A stretch of DNA of 64,000 nucleotides, from positions 1 through 64,000 of the forward strand of contig CALAJV010000004.1 of the NCBI GenBank assembly GCA_937922805.1, written 5' to 3'. Below, in pieces: positions 7,792 through 15,277 of the stretch. Numbering within the stretch: the stretch's first letter is position 1; the number at the start of each line of letters is the position of its first letter. The stretch comes from an uncultured Acidimicrobiales bacterium. GTDB taxonomy: Bacteria > Actinomycetota > Acidimicrobiia > Acidimicrobiales > SZUA-35. Below the pieces are notes generated by a model. It searched no databases and was not told the DNA's origin. It saw nothing but the letters and a program-made list of their open reading frames with translations. The translations under genes were made by a program, and so were the position numbers.

Positions 7792-9135
7792 ATGGAACTA
7801 ACCGAGTGGGCGCCACCGGAACGCATCGCAGGTTGGGTCAACGATGCCACCAATCGAGTTCTAGAAGCAGTGGGGGATTTGGCCGACACCGTCGACGACG
7901 ACCCCCGCTGGATCGGCCCGTACTTGCCGATCGTCAATCCGCCTCTCTGGGAACTTGGCCACATCGGATGGTTCGCCGAAGCGCTTGTCCACCGACGCCT
8001 CCATAACCTCGAAAGCCTCACCGAACAAGTCGACGTCATGTACGACTCGGCCAAAGTCTCACACAAATCCCGCTGGGAGATGGACTTTCTCTCCCCTGAG
8101 CGGTCACGAGAATACGTGAAACGAGTAGGAGACTCCCTAGCCGAACTGGTATTGGACGATAAAGGCATCGACTCGACTGCACACTTCGCCGCCTATGTAG
8201 TGACCCACCACGACGCCCACGTTGAAGCGCTCACTTACACCCGGCAAACCCTCAACTTGCCAGCCCCGTTCGTGGCCCCGCATCAAATCCATGAACAGGA
8301 AGAAACCGTCAAAGGTGATGCCAACGTCGACGGCGGACGGTTGCTCCTCGGAGGCTCTCGCCGGCAACCATTCCTTCAAGACAACGAAAAGTGGGCTCAC
8401 CCAGTCCATGTAGAACCATTTTCGATGTCTATTACCACGGTAACGATGGCCGACTTCGCTCAGTTTGTTGAAGACGGCGGATACAACAACGATTCCCTGT
8501 GGTCCGAAGCTGGGCTTGAGTGGAGGAACGGCGTTGAGGCGCAACATCCGGCGTACTGGCGGCGAGCGCAGCACCAGCACGACGATTGGGAACATCGAGT
8601 TTTCCAGCAATGGCGTTCGGTCTCCGCCGATCATCATCTGCCGATGACCTATGTCAGCTGGCACGAAGCGAACGCGTACTGCCAATGGGCTGACCGTCGA
8701 TTACCCACCGAGGCAGAGTGGGAGTTCGCCGCTAGCACCGATAGCGCCGGAACTAAGCGGTGGCAGTTCCCGTGGGAGTCAGAGTTTGGGGATCCCGATA
8801 CTGGGGAGAACCCGGCGTCACCACATGTGGCCGCGTTGGACGGCCACACCGGCGGGGTAGTTGATGTGTCAGCGTTCGCCAGCGGCGCCGGACCTTGGGG
8901 GCATCGTCAACTGTTCGGCAACGTTTGGGAATGGACGTCAACCACGTTCGAGCCTTACCCCAACTTCGAACGAGATCACTATAAAGAAAACTCAGAACCG
9001 TGGTTCGGAACCCGACAAGTTCTGCGGGGCGGGTCGTGGGCAACCCGAAGTCGCTACGTTCGGGCCACGTTCCGCAATTTTTTCACCCCCGACCGACAAG
9101 ACGTGATCGCCGGGTTCCGAACCTGTGCCAAATAG
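7792..9135 (+). CDS. senA: Selenoneine synthase SenA (EgtB-like)
   Basis: A 447-residue non-heme iron enzyme. The N-terminal DinB-like domain supplies the three-His iron site: His57 in WELGHIGWF, and His139/His143 in THHDAHVEA. The C-terminal formylglycine-generating-enzyme-like domain shows SWHEANAYCQWADRRLPTEAEWEFA, FGNVWEWT and RGGSWATRSRYVRATFRNFF. This is the EgtB/SenA superfamily, which forms C-S or C-Se bonds on hercynine. Neighbouring selD and a selenosugar-synthase-type glycosyltransferase, and the absence of egtA, egtC or egtD nearby, favour SenA over ergothioneine synthase EgtB. It would couple a selenosugar to hercynine. Start ATG 7792. Confidence 0.82.
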   Translation: MELTEWAPPERIAGWVNDATNRVLEAVGDLADTVDDDPRWIGPYLPIVNPPLWELGHIGWFAEALVHRRLHNLESLTEQVDVMYDSAKVSHKSRWEMDFLSPERSREYVKRVGDSLAELVLDDKGIDSTAHFAAYVVTHHDAHVEALTYTRQTLNLPAPFVAPHQIHEQEETVKGDANVDGGRLLLGGSRRQPFLQDNEKWAHPVHVEPFSMSITTVTMADFAQFVEDGGYNNDSLWSEAGLEWRNGVEAQHPAYWRRAQHQHDDWEHRVFQQWRSVSADHHLPMTYVSWHEANAYCQWADRRLPTEAEWEFAASTDSAGTKRWQFPWESEFGDPDTGENPASPHVAALDGHTGGVVDVSAFASGAGPWGHRQLFGNVWEWTSTTFEPYPNFERDHYKENSEPWFGTRQVLRGGSWATRSRYVRATFRNFFTPDRQDVIAGFRTCAK

Positions 9136-9181
9136 TTGATCGCTCGTACGTCATCAAAGAGTCGTTCATGAAGCGTGACCT

Positions 9182-10162
9182 GTGAGAATAGCGATTGCGG
9201 TGCCAACTAGGCCTGGCATAACGTCGGGCAACTCCGTGACCGGCGAACGATGGCAGCGGCGACTAACCGAGCTCGACCATCAGGTCGAAATCCTCCCCGT
9301 CGTCGAGGGCCGCGAATCTGATTTGGAAATCCGCTCCGGAGTTGACCTAGTGATAGCGCTGCACGCCCGGCGTAGCGCATACGCTGTCGAATGCTCGGTA
9401 GCGGGAAACACCAGCCGGCCAACAATCGTGGCTCTGACTGGCACCGACCTATACGACGACTTACCTGATAACACCAATGCTCTACGATCAGTAGAGAGCG
9501 CTACCCGACTGGTCGTGCTCCAAGAACACGGCCTTCAACAGCTAGCTTCAATTAGTCCAGCGCTAGCAGCCAAGGCTTCGGTAGTACATCAGTCGGTTGA
9601 ACCAACCGGTTTAGTCCGAACCCCAAACCCAGAGCATTTCACCGTTGTTGTGCTAGCCCACCTTCGGGCCGTCAAAGACCCGTTGCTCTCAGCCAAAGCG
9701 GCGCAGTTAATGGCCGACACGTCACAACTTAGAGTGCTGCACGCCGGGTCAGCTCACTCACAGCATTGGCGTGAGTTAGCCGAGACGGAAACACGTGACA
9801 ACCCTCGATACCAATGGCTAGGCGGAGTCGAGCAATTAGAAGCCAGACGGCTATTGGCTAACGCCGATGTGTTGGCGTGCACGTCGAAGCTCGAAGGTGG
9901 AGCGAACGTGGTAAGCGAAGCCATCGCCCTTGGCGTCGGGGTAGTTGGCACCAACATTGGAGGAAACCGTGGGCTCCTCGGCGACGATCATCCAACGTTG
10001 GTCAAAACAGGCGACCACGAAGCCCTAGCTCGAGTCTTTACTCGGCTCGAATCCGAACCGGCGGAACGCGAAGCGCTCGCCCAACGATCGCGGCAACGCA
10101 AATGGATGACCGACCCCTCTCATGAACGAAGCCAGTGGCAAACCCTACTCGACGAATTGTAA
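9182..10162 (+). CDS. senB: Selenosugar synthase SenB (GT-B glycosyltransferase)
   Basis: A 326-residue GT-B-fold glycosyltransferase starting GTG 9182, 46 bp after senA. The N-terminal half opens with MRIAIAVPTRPGITSGNSVT and GERWQRRLTELDHQV. The C-terminal donor-binding region has VVLAHLRAVKDPLL, the Glu-rich loop CTSKLEGGANVVSEAIALG and GTNIGGNRGLLG. This pattern matches the small glycosyltransferase family found beside selD and egtB-like genes; it makes a selenosugar from a UDP-N-acetylhexosamine and selenophosphate. Co-directional with senA and converging on the transporter genes with a 42-bp gap. The assignment rests on family pattern plus context. Confidence 0.8.
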   Translation: MRIAIAVPTRPGITSGNSVTGERWQRRLTELDHQVEILPVVEGRESDLEIRSGVDLVIALHARRSAYAVECSVAGNTSRPTIVALTGTDLYDDLPDNTNALRSVESATRLVVLQEHGLQQLASISPALAAKASVVHQSVEPTGLVRTPNPEHFTVVVLAHLRAVKDPLLSAKAAQLMADTSQLRVLHAGSAHSQHWRELAETETRDNPRYQWLGGVEQLEARRLLANADVLACTSKLEGGANVVSEAIALGVGVVGTNIGGNRGLLGDDHPTLVKTGDHEALARVFTRLESEPAEREALAQRSRQRKWMTDPSHERSQWQTLLDEL

Positions 10163-10204
10163 CGGCCCGGGCCGGGCTGGGCTACAACGAAGGTCACCGT
10201 TGCA

Positions 10205-11863
10205 TTAACGAATCGTTCGCCGAATGTTGCTGCTAGCCAAGTCAACCAGGAGCGTCACGAAAATCAAGGCAAAAATGCTGGCAAGAATACCGTCGTAGTC
10301 GAACCGAGCAGACTGTTCCGAAATGGTCCGCCCCAGCCCGGCAGCACCCACAACACCGACGACGACAGTCTCCCGGATTGCGACTTCCCACCGGTACAAC
10401 CCAAGGGCAACGAACCGGCCCGAAACGGCCGGGATTGTTGCATACGTTGCTACGCCTAGAGCCGACGCTCCAGAAGCTTGAAGTACCTCGCCCGGGGCGT
10501 CATCGATATTTTCAACCACTTCGCCTTGGAGTCGACCGAGAACTCCAAGATTATAAACAGCTAAGGCGGCAACGCCAGGCCAAAGTCCTGGCTTCAAAAC
10601 AAAAACGGCTAGGAAAGCCCAAACAGGCGGCGGGACCGAACGAGCGATGAGTAGGAAGAACCGAGTGAGTATCCCCAAACAGTCTCGAACTAACGTCTCT
10701 GGGGTAGTCCGCTTATGATCAACCCGGCTCGAAATGAACGCCAAAAGCGAAGCAATCGACCAAGCGATGGCCAAAGAAAGAAGAGCAAGGGCTACGGTGT
10801 CGACACTGTCGGACACCAAGCCCCCCAACCCTTCGTCGCCTAACTGGGGTGGCCAAGCTTCGGCGGCTAGTTCCCCGCCGAGCGTCCGAGCTCGAACCGA
10901 CCAAAGTGACGAAAGGTCGGCCTCAAGCCACCACCATAACGCCGGAACCGCCACCGTGAACACAGCGGCACTGGCGATCAGAACAGGGTCTCGTCGAGGG
11001 GGATTTACCGAAAGGGTTGCGTGCATCTCGACGCCGTTCAGTTTGCGGCGTTTACGAACGATGGAAGACCACCGGTCGGCCAGGCCAGACAGAAGAATTA
11101 GCGCCCAAAGAAGCGTCCACATTTCGTTGTAACGCAATGTTTGGAACGACAGAGCTAACTGGAATCCAAGCCCACCGGCGCCGACCAAGCCGAGAATAGC
11201 GGCACTTCGAATGGCGCATTCAAACCGGTAGAAACCGTTGCTCAAAATATCTCCGAGAGCGTGGGGAACTGCGCCATACAACACAGCAGCAAGCCTTCCA
11301 GCCCCGGCCGCTCGAAGCGTTTGTTCTGCGTCACGCGGTACTTCGTCAAGGAGTTCAGCGAACACCTTTGCCGTAACGGAGCCAAACGGAATGCCGATAG
11401 CCAAAATGGCTACCAAAGGGTCCAGGCCGAGGATGTTGACCAGGATCAAACCAAAAACAACTTCATGCATTGACCTAGGAACAGCGATCACTACCCGGGC
11501 CAAACGCCATACCCAGTGTCGTTTAGTGGGCGACCCAGCGGCCGAAAGCCATACCCGTTCCGTCAGCACTAGCCCACCGATGATTCCCAGAACCAGCGAT
11601 AGGGCAGTTCCGAGAACGGCAAAACCGAGAGTCACCCCGGCCTCTCGGATGGCCAACTTCACGAAGCCCCATTCCAACTCCGGTCGCACCATAGCGGCGA
11701 AGAAATCGGTGAACTGGCTGAAACCACGTGCGTTCAGAACTTCAGAGAAATCAACTCCAGCTCGAACGGCCGACCCGGCTACCAAAACAGCGCCGGCGAT
11801 CCACCAAACCCTGCGATCCCAACGGGCCGGTGGAGACAACGCCGACGCGTTCACACTAGCCAT
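10205..11863 (-). CDS. PhnE-like ABC permease, two permease domains fused
   Basis: A 552-residue inner-membrane permease made of two tandem PhnE-type domains. The first (about residues 65-270) has coupling-loop motif AEQTLRAAGAGRLAAVLYGAVP; the second (about 345-545) has GEVLQASGASALGVATYATIP. Each is followed by a GAAGLG/GAGGLG-type sequence. It starts ATG 11863, two bases after the ATPase gene, and is third in the order binding protein, ATPase, permease. One fused chain supplies both halves of the pore. Homologous importers carry phosphonate or phosphite; beside senAB and selD a selenium oxyanion is the more likely cargo. Confidence 0.85.
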   Translation of the reverse strand: MASVNASALSPPARWDRRVWWIAGAVLVAGSAVRAGVDFSEVLNARGFSQFTDFFAAMVRPELEWGFVKLAIREAGVTLGFAVLGTALSLVLGIIGGLVLTERVWLSAAGSPTKRHWVWRLARVVIAVPRSMHEVVFGLILVNILGLDPLVAILAIGIPFGSVTAKVFAELLDEVPRDAEQTLRAAGAGRLAAVLYGAVPHALGDILSNGFYRFECAIRSAAILGLVGAGGLGFQLALSFQTLRYNEMWTLLWALILLSGLADRWSSIVRKRRKLNGVEMHATLSVNPPRRDPVLIASAAVFTVAVPALWWWLEADLSSLWSVRARTLGGELAAEAWPPQLGDEGLGGLVSDSVDTVALALLSLAIAWSIASLLAFISSRVDHKRTTPETLVRDCLGILTRFFLLIARSVPPPVWAFLAVFVLKPGLWPGVAALAVYNLGVLGRLQGEVVENIDDAPGEVLQASGASALGVATYATIPAVSGRFVALGLYRWEVAIRETVVVGVVGAAGLGRTISEQSARFDYDGILASIFALIFVTLLVDLASSNIRRTIR

Positions 11864-11865
11864 TG

Positions 11866-12735
11866 CTAACGGTCAATCTGGTAAAGGAAATCCAGCTCGA
11901 CTTGGTCAACGTCAGATGCCGACTTATCGAACTCGACCCGACCTTCTCGTAGCCCGATGACCCGAGTGCAAAACCGTAAGGCGAGCGGAGCATCATGCAA
12001 GCTAGTGATGAGAGCTCGCCCGGGTTCGGCAGCTACCTCGGACTTGGTGTTCGTGGTTCTGGTAGTGCTGCTCGTGCTCGTGGGGGAGTTGTCGGTGCTG
12101 GGTTCGGCAGCTCTTTCTGAACTAGCAGCGGGAACAGATTGCCTTAGAACGTCTAGTATCGCAGCGGAACGGGCTGGGTCGAGCGCACTTACAGGCTCGT
12201 CGGCTAGAAGTAACTCTGCTCCTTGGAACAGGGCACGGGCTATAGCGACCCGTTGTTGTTGACCGCCGGACAACTGGTCGGCTCGATCCCAAATCTTTTC
12301 CGGAATACCAACTTGGGTCAGTACATCGAAAATTTCGTCAATATCTCGAGGACGGATCAACGAACGGATAGCCGTCAGAATACCCCATTGCCCAAGACGG
12401 CCCGAAGCTACGTTTTGGGCCACCCGGAGCGGGCCAACTAGAGCGTTGCCTTGGGGGATTGTTCCAACGAGCCGTCGGGTGTCTCGATGCGCTCGGCTCC
12501 CAATTTCGGTGCTATCGACACCGAAAATATGAACTTGCCCCCCGGTCGGCAGCACCAACCCGTTGAGCAACGACAAAACTGTTGTTTTGCCAGCCCCTGA
12601 CGGTCCGATAAGTGCCACCCGTTCGCCTCGACCCACGTCGAAGCTGACACCGTCGAGCGCCGGTGGACCCGCCGGCCCGTAGCGAACCGAAACGTTCGAT
12701 ACGCTAACGAGCGGCGAGCTCAGACCGTATTGCAC
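11866..12735 (-). CDS. PhnC-like ABC importer ATPase
   Basis: A 289-residue nucleotide-binding subunit. Walker A is GPSGAGKTTVLSLLNG (about residues 42-57), the ABC signature is LSGGQQQRVAIARALF, and Walker B is LLADEPVSALDP. It starts GTG 12735, directly abutting the TAG stop of the binding-protein gene, so translation is coupled. An odd insert of about 40 Ser/Thr/Glu-rich residues (about 195-238, including SPTSTSSTTRTTNTKSE) separates the Walker B region from the switch His (ITSLHD). It is absent from typical PhnC proteins and is probably a surface loop. It energises the adjacent permease. Confidence 0.88.
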   Translation of the reverse strand: MQYGLSSPLVSVSNVSVRYGPAGPPALDGVSFDVGRGERVALIGPSGAGKTTVLSLLNGLVLPTGGQVHIFGVDSTEIGSRAHRDTRRLVGTIPQGNALVGPLRVAQNVASGRLGQWGILTAIRSLIRPRDIDEIFDVLTQVGIPEKIWDRADQLSGGQQQRVAIARALFQGAELLLADEPVSALDPARSAAILDVLRQSVPAASSERAAEPSTDNSPTSTSSTTRTTNTKSEVAAEPGRALITSLHDAPLALRFCTRVIGLREGRVEFDKSASDVDQVELDFLYQIDR

Positions 12736-13677
12736 CTATTCTTCGATTAAACCGCTAGCCCGACCAACTGATTCGATGTCGGCGTAGTTACCGCTTTCGG
12801 TGCTGATGAACGAATCGGCACCAAAGAAGTCGAGGATCTCAGCGTGCTCAGGGTCACCCGGATCAAGCTTGGAAAGTGCAGCAACAACTTTTGCTTGCAA
12901 GTCTGAACCCAGCTCAGGGCGAGCCACCCAGTGGTAGTCGTAGTACGTCGGGGTTTCAAAAATGAGCTGCACCTTATCGAGGTCAACGTTGCCTTCCTCG
13001 ACCGCTGATCTCCAAACCTGAGAGTTCAAGGCCCCAGCCTCGAACGTCCCCGACTCAACTAGTGCGATTGTTTTGTCGTGGGCGCCGCTAAAGCCGGGCT
13101 CGCCGTCGAGATCTTCGAGCGACACATCCGCCTGCTCCAAGAACGACTGAGGCATGAGTCGGCCCGACGTCGAAGACTCAGACCCAAACGTGAACGATCG
13201 ACCCTTCAACGACGTCAAACCAGCGACGTCTTCAACCGGATCAATACCGGTGTCAGTTCCGGCGATAAAGACCGAAGTGAATTCGGCGTCGATATCACGC
13301 TGCGCTATTGCTTCCGCTCCTTCAACTTGCAGCCGAGCTTGCACTCCGGTTAGTCCGCCGAACCAAACTAGATCGAGATCGCCGACTCGGAACGCAGACA
13401 CCGCGGCGTCGTACTCGGTGACCGGTTGGAATTCGACAGGCACCCCGAGTTCCGAAGAAAGGTAGTTTGCCAGCAGGTCGTAGTTGCGAGCGATCTTCTC
13501 CGGATCTTGATCGGGAATCGCTCCGATCGTGATCTGCTCGACTTCTTCGACGTCAGCTTCGGCGCTGGCTGGTTCGGCAGTATCAGCTGTGTCCGAACTT
13601 CCGCAAGCGGCCAGGAAGAACGAAAAAGACGCCAACAAAGCGACAAATAGCTTGGAACGAGATTTCTGTTGTTTCAC
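12736..13677 (-). CDS. PhnD-like substrate-binding lipoprotein, putative selenium oxyanion binder
   Basis: A 313-residue lipoprotein of the phosphate/phosphite/phosphonate binding-protein family. The signal ends in lipobox LAACG (Cys about 25), followed by an acidic Ala/Glu linker. The fold shows ITIGAIPDQDPEKIARNYD, DLVWFGGLTGVQAR, AIAQRDIDAEFTSVF and the anion-binding SESSTSGRLMPQ. The WFGGLTGVQAR/AIAQRDID wording matches, from memory, the clade annotated as putative selenate-binding and found beside selD. It starts GTG 13677 with GGAG six bases upstream and is the first gene of the importer operon. The exact ligand (selenate, selenite or another anion) is not shown by sequence. Confidence 0.8.
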   Translation of the reverse strand: MKQQKSRSKLFVALLASFSFFLAACGSSDTADTAEPASAEADVEEVEQITIGAIPDQDPEKIARNYDLLANYLSSELGVPVEFQPVTEYDAAVSAFRVGDLDLVWFGGLTGVQARLQVEGAEAIAQRDIDAEFTSVFIAGTDTGIDPVEDVAGLTSLKGRSFTFGSESSTSGRLMPQSFLEQADVSLEDLDGEPGFSGAHDKTIALVESGTFEAGALNSQVWRSAVEEGNVDLDKVQLIFETPTYYDYHWVARPELGSDLQAKVVAALSKLDPGDPEHAEILDFFGADSFISTESGNYADIESVGRASGLIEE

Positions 13678-13819
13678 TGTTTCTCCGTATTCGACTATCA
13701 GGACGGGACCGACACTATATGACGGCCAGTTCCTTAGTAACCCATCAGAGCAGAGAACTGTTCCATCTGAAGCGAACAGCTCTCCGCGTATTTCGTCGGA
13801 GACATAGTTCGAGCGCCTA

Positions 13820-14146
13820 CTAGGTATTCGATGAGGCGGCAGTCAAGCCCAAGATGACAAACGAGAACAAGATGCCAACAATGGCGAGGACAATCAATAC
13901 CGTGCCGATAATGCCAAGAATCCGGCCGATAGTTGCCTGCTGACGATTTTCTGGTGACCGTCGGCCAGCGTCGATTGCGGCGACTTCCTTGTTGCCCATA
14001 ATCCACGCGATCGGCGAGCAAATTTGGCAAAGCACAAGCCCAACGATTCCGAGAACCAAGACGGTAGTGGCTTGGCTTTGTTCCGGATAGCTCTGACCCT
14101 GCCAGCCTCCACTTTGAGGTTGCCCTTGTGATTCGTACATGCTCAT
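13820..14146 (-). CDS. DUF4190-type small membrane protein
   Basis: A 108-residue protein: a Gln/Gly/Ser-rich cytoplasmic head (QGQPQSGGWQGQSYPEQ), then two hydrophobic segments (about residues 27-50 and 75-102). Between them the loop GNKEVAAIDAGRR is characteristic of DUF4190/TM2-like actinobacterial proteins. The start is ATG 14146 with a strong GGGAG ribosome site. It lies upstream of, and co-directional with, the importer operon but is 142 bp away. The function is unknown; the family is common in actinobacterial envelopes. Confidence 0.75.
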   Translation of the reverse strand: MSMYESQGQPQSGGWQGQSYPEQSQATTVLVLGIVGLVLCQICSPIAWIMGNKEVAAIDAGRRSPENRQQATIGRILGIIGTVLIVLAIVGILFSFVILGLTAASSNT

Positions 14147-14387
14147 AGTTATCTCCCTCTGATTTTGCTATGCCAATCCAGCCCGGATATACGATTGGCG
14201 ACCCGAAAATGTCTGCGGGCAACAGTCCTACAATATAGCGGCATTGTGGCGTCGGATTTGGTCGGAACTCTTGCCGGCGTTCGCACGTTACATCCCCTAC
14301 GAGGCCATCGTTTGGGGCCGAGGCGAGGCTACTGCGGTCTCACGACCAGCTAATGTCGTAGGCGAAGTAGAAAGCGGGCAACTAGTA

Positions 14388-15089
14388 ATGAGTGAACATC
14401 AAGGATTGTCACCGGGCTGGTATTACGCCAGCGGTGACCCAGAGGGAACAAGGCGATACTGGGATGGCAACTCTTGGGTCGGTGAACCACAGGTTTGGGC
14501 TGCGCCGGCTGGAACGGTCCCAGCGGTCGGTGCCGTCGACCAACCCGGGAGTCTCGGACTTGCATCGCCCGGACAACGGATCGGTGCATCACTTCTCGAC
14601 GGTTTGATCCAGTTCGTTATCTTCGGAATACCGGCACTCATTTTTCTTATCGCCGCCTTTGACAACCAGTCGTTAGCTGGATTCGAGGTCGACCCTGGAG
14701 GCGCCGAACCCGATCTGCAGGATTTCGGTATCAGTCGCGCCAATGAGCTGATCATCACGTTCGTACCGACCCTGATCGCGTTTGTTTGGCAGTTCTTATG
14801 GGACGCATTGAAAGGTGGAACGCCGGGCAAGTTGATAGTCGGTATCCGTATTGTCAACGAGGGCAAGACCGGACCTCCTGGCTTCGCCACCTCATTCAAA
14901 CGCAACCTCGTTTACCTGAGTGGGCTCATCCCGGTCGTAGGTGGTCTCGTCACCGCAATCCTATGGTTTATCTCTTTCATCTTCTTGTTCACAGACGCTA
15001 AACGACAGACGATCATGGACAAATTCGCTGGAACTGTCGTCGTCGAGAAACAGTTGGCCGAGCAACAGTACGCCGAGCAACAGTACTAG
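14388..15089 (+). CDS. DUF2510 + RDD membrane protein
   Basis: A 233-residue protein from ATG 14388. Residues 5-35 are a DUF2510 motif (GWYYASGDPEGTRRYWDG, then SW), which justifies this start; a longer reading to 14244 adds 48 residues unlike any domain. The RDD domain follows: ASPGQRIGASLLDGLIQFVI, a second hydrophobic segment, the loop KGGTPGKLIVGIRIV, another segment, and MDKFAGTVVV. The C-terminus is a duplicated pentapeptide (AEQQY twice). It resembles the RDD protein at 1315-1863. Probably an inner-membrane protein of unknown function. Confidence 0.82.
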   Translation: MSEHQGLSPGWYYASGDPEGTRRYWDGNSWVGEPQVWAAPAGTVPAVGAVDQPGSLGLASPGQRIGASLLDGLIQFVIFGIPALIFLIAAFDNQSLAGFEVDPGGAEPDLQDFGISRANELIITFVPTLIAFVWQFLWDALKGGTPGKLIVGIRIVNEGKTGPPGFATSFKRNLVYLSGLIPVVGGLVTAILWFISFIFLFTDAKRQTIMDKFAGTVVVEKQLAEQQYAEQQY

Positions 15090-15277
15090 CCCCGGAGCTA
15101 CCGGGTTGACATCACCAGTAGATCCTGACGGCCTGGTGGGATAGAATGATTGAACAAGTAATCACGCGGATGACAGTGTGGGCTGGCGTGTACCCCATGA
15201 TTGCTGCGTTGAGCGAGTCAAGTTCTGCTAGATAGCTGAGCGGACTGGCTGTTCTCAGACGGCAAAGATTGGTGAGA

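Noticed and set aside
7792..9135. EgtB (ergothioneine synthase)
   Set aside because: Same superfamily, but neighbours are selD and a selenosugar-synthase-type glycosyltransferase and no egtACD genes are near. SenA fits better, although a tree is needed to be certain.
10163..10204. GC-rich palindromic run between senB and the permease gene as a bidirectional terminator
   Set aside because: Only a 4-bp stem with a workable loop and no U-tract; too weak to annotate.
15106..15134. TTGACA upstream of the giant secreted protein as a promoter
   Set aside because: No acceptable -10 at 16-18 bp spacing.
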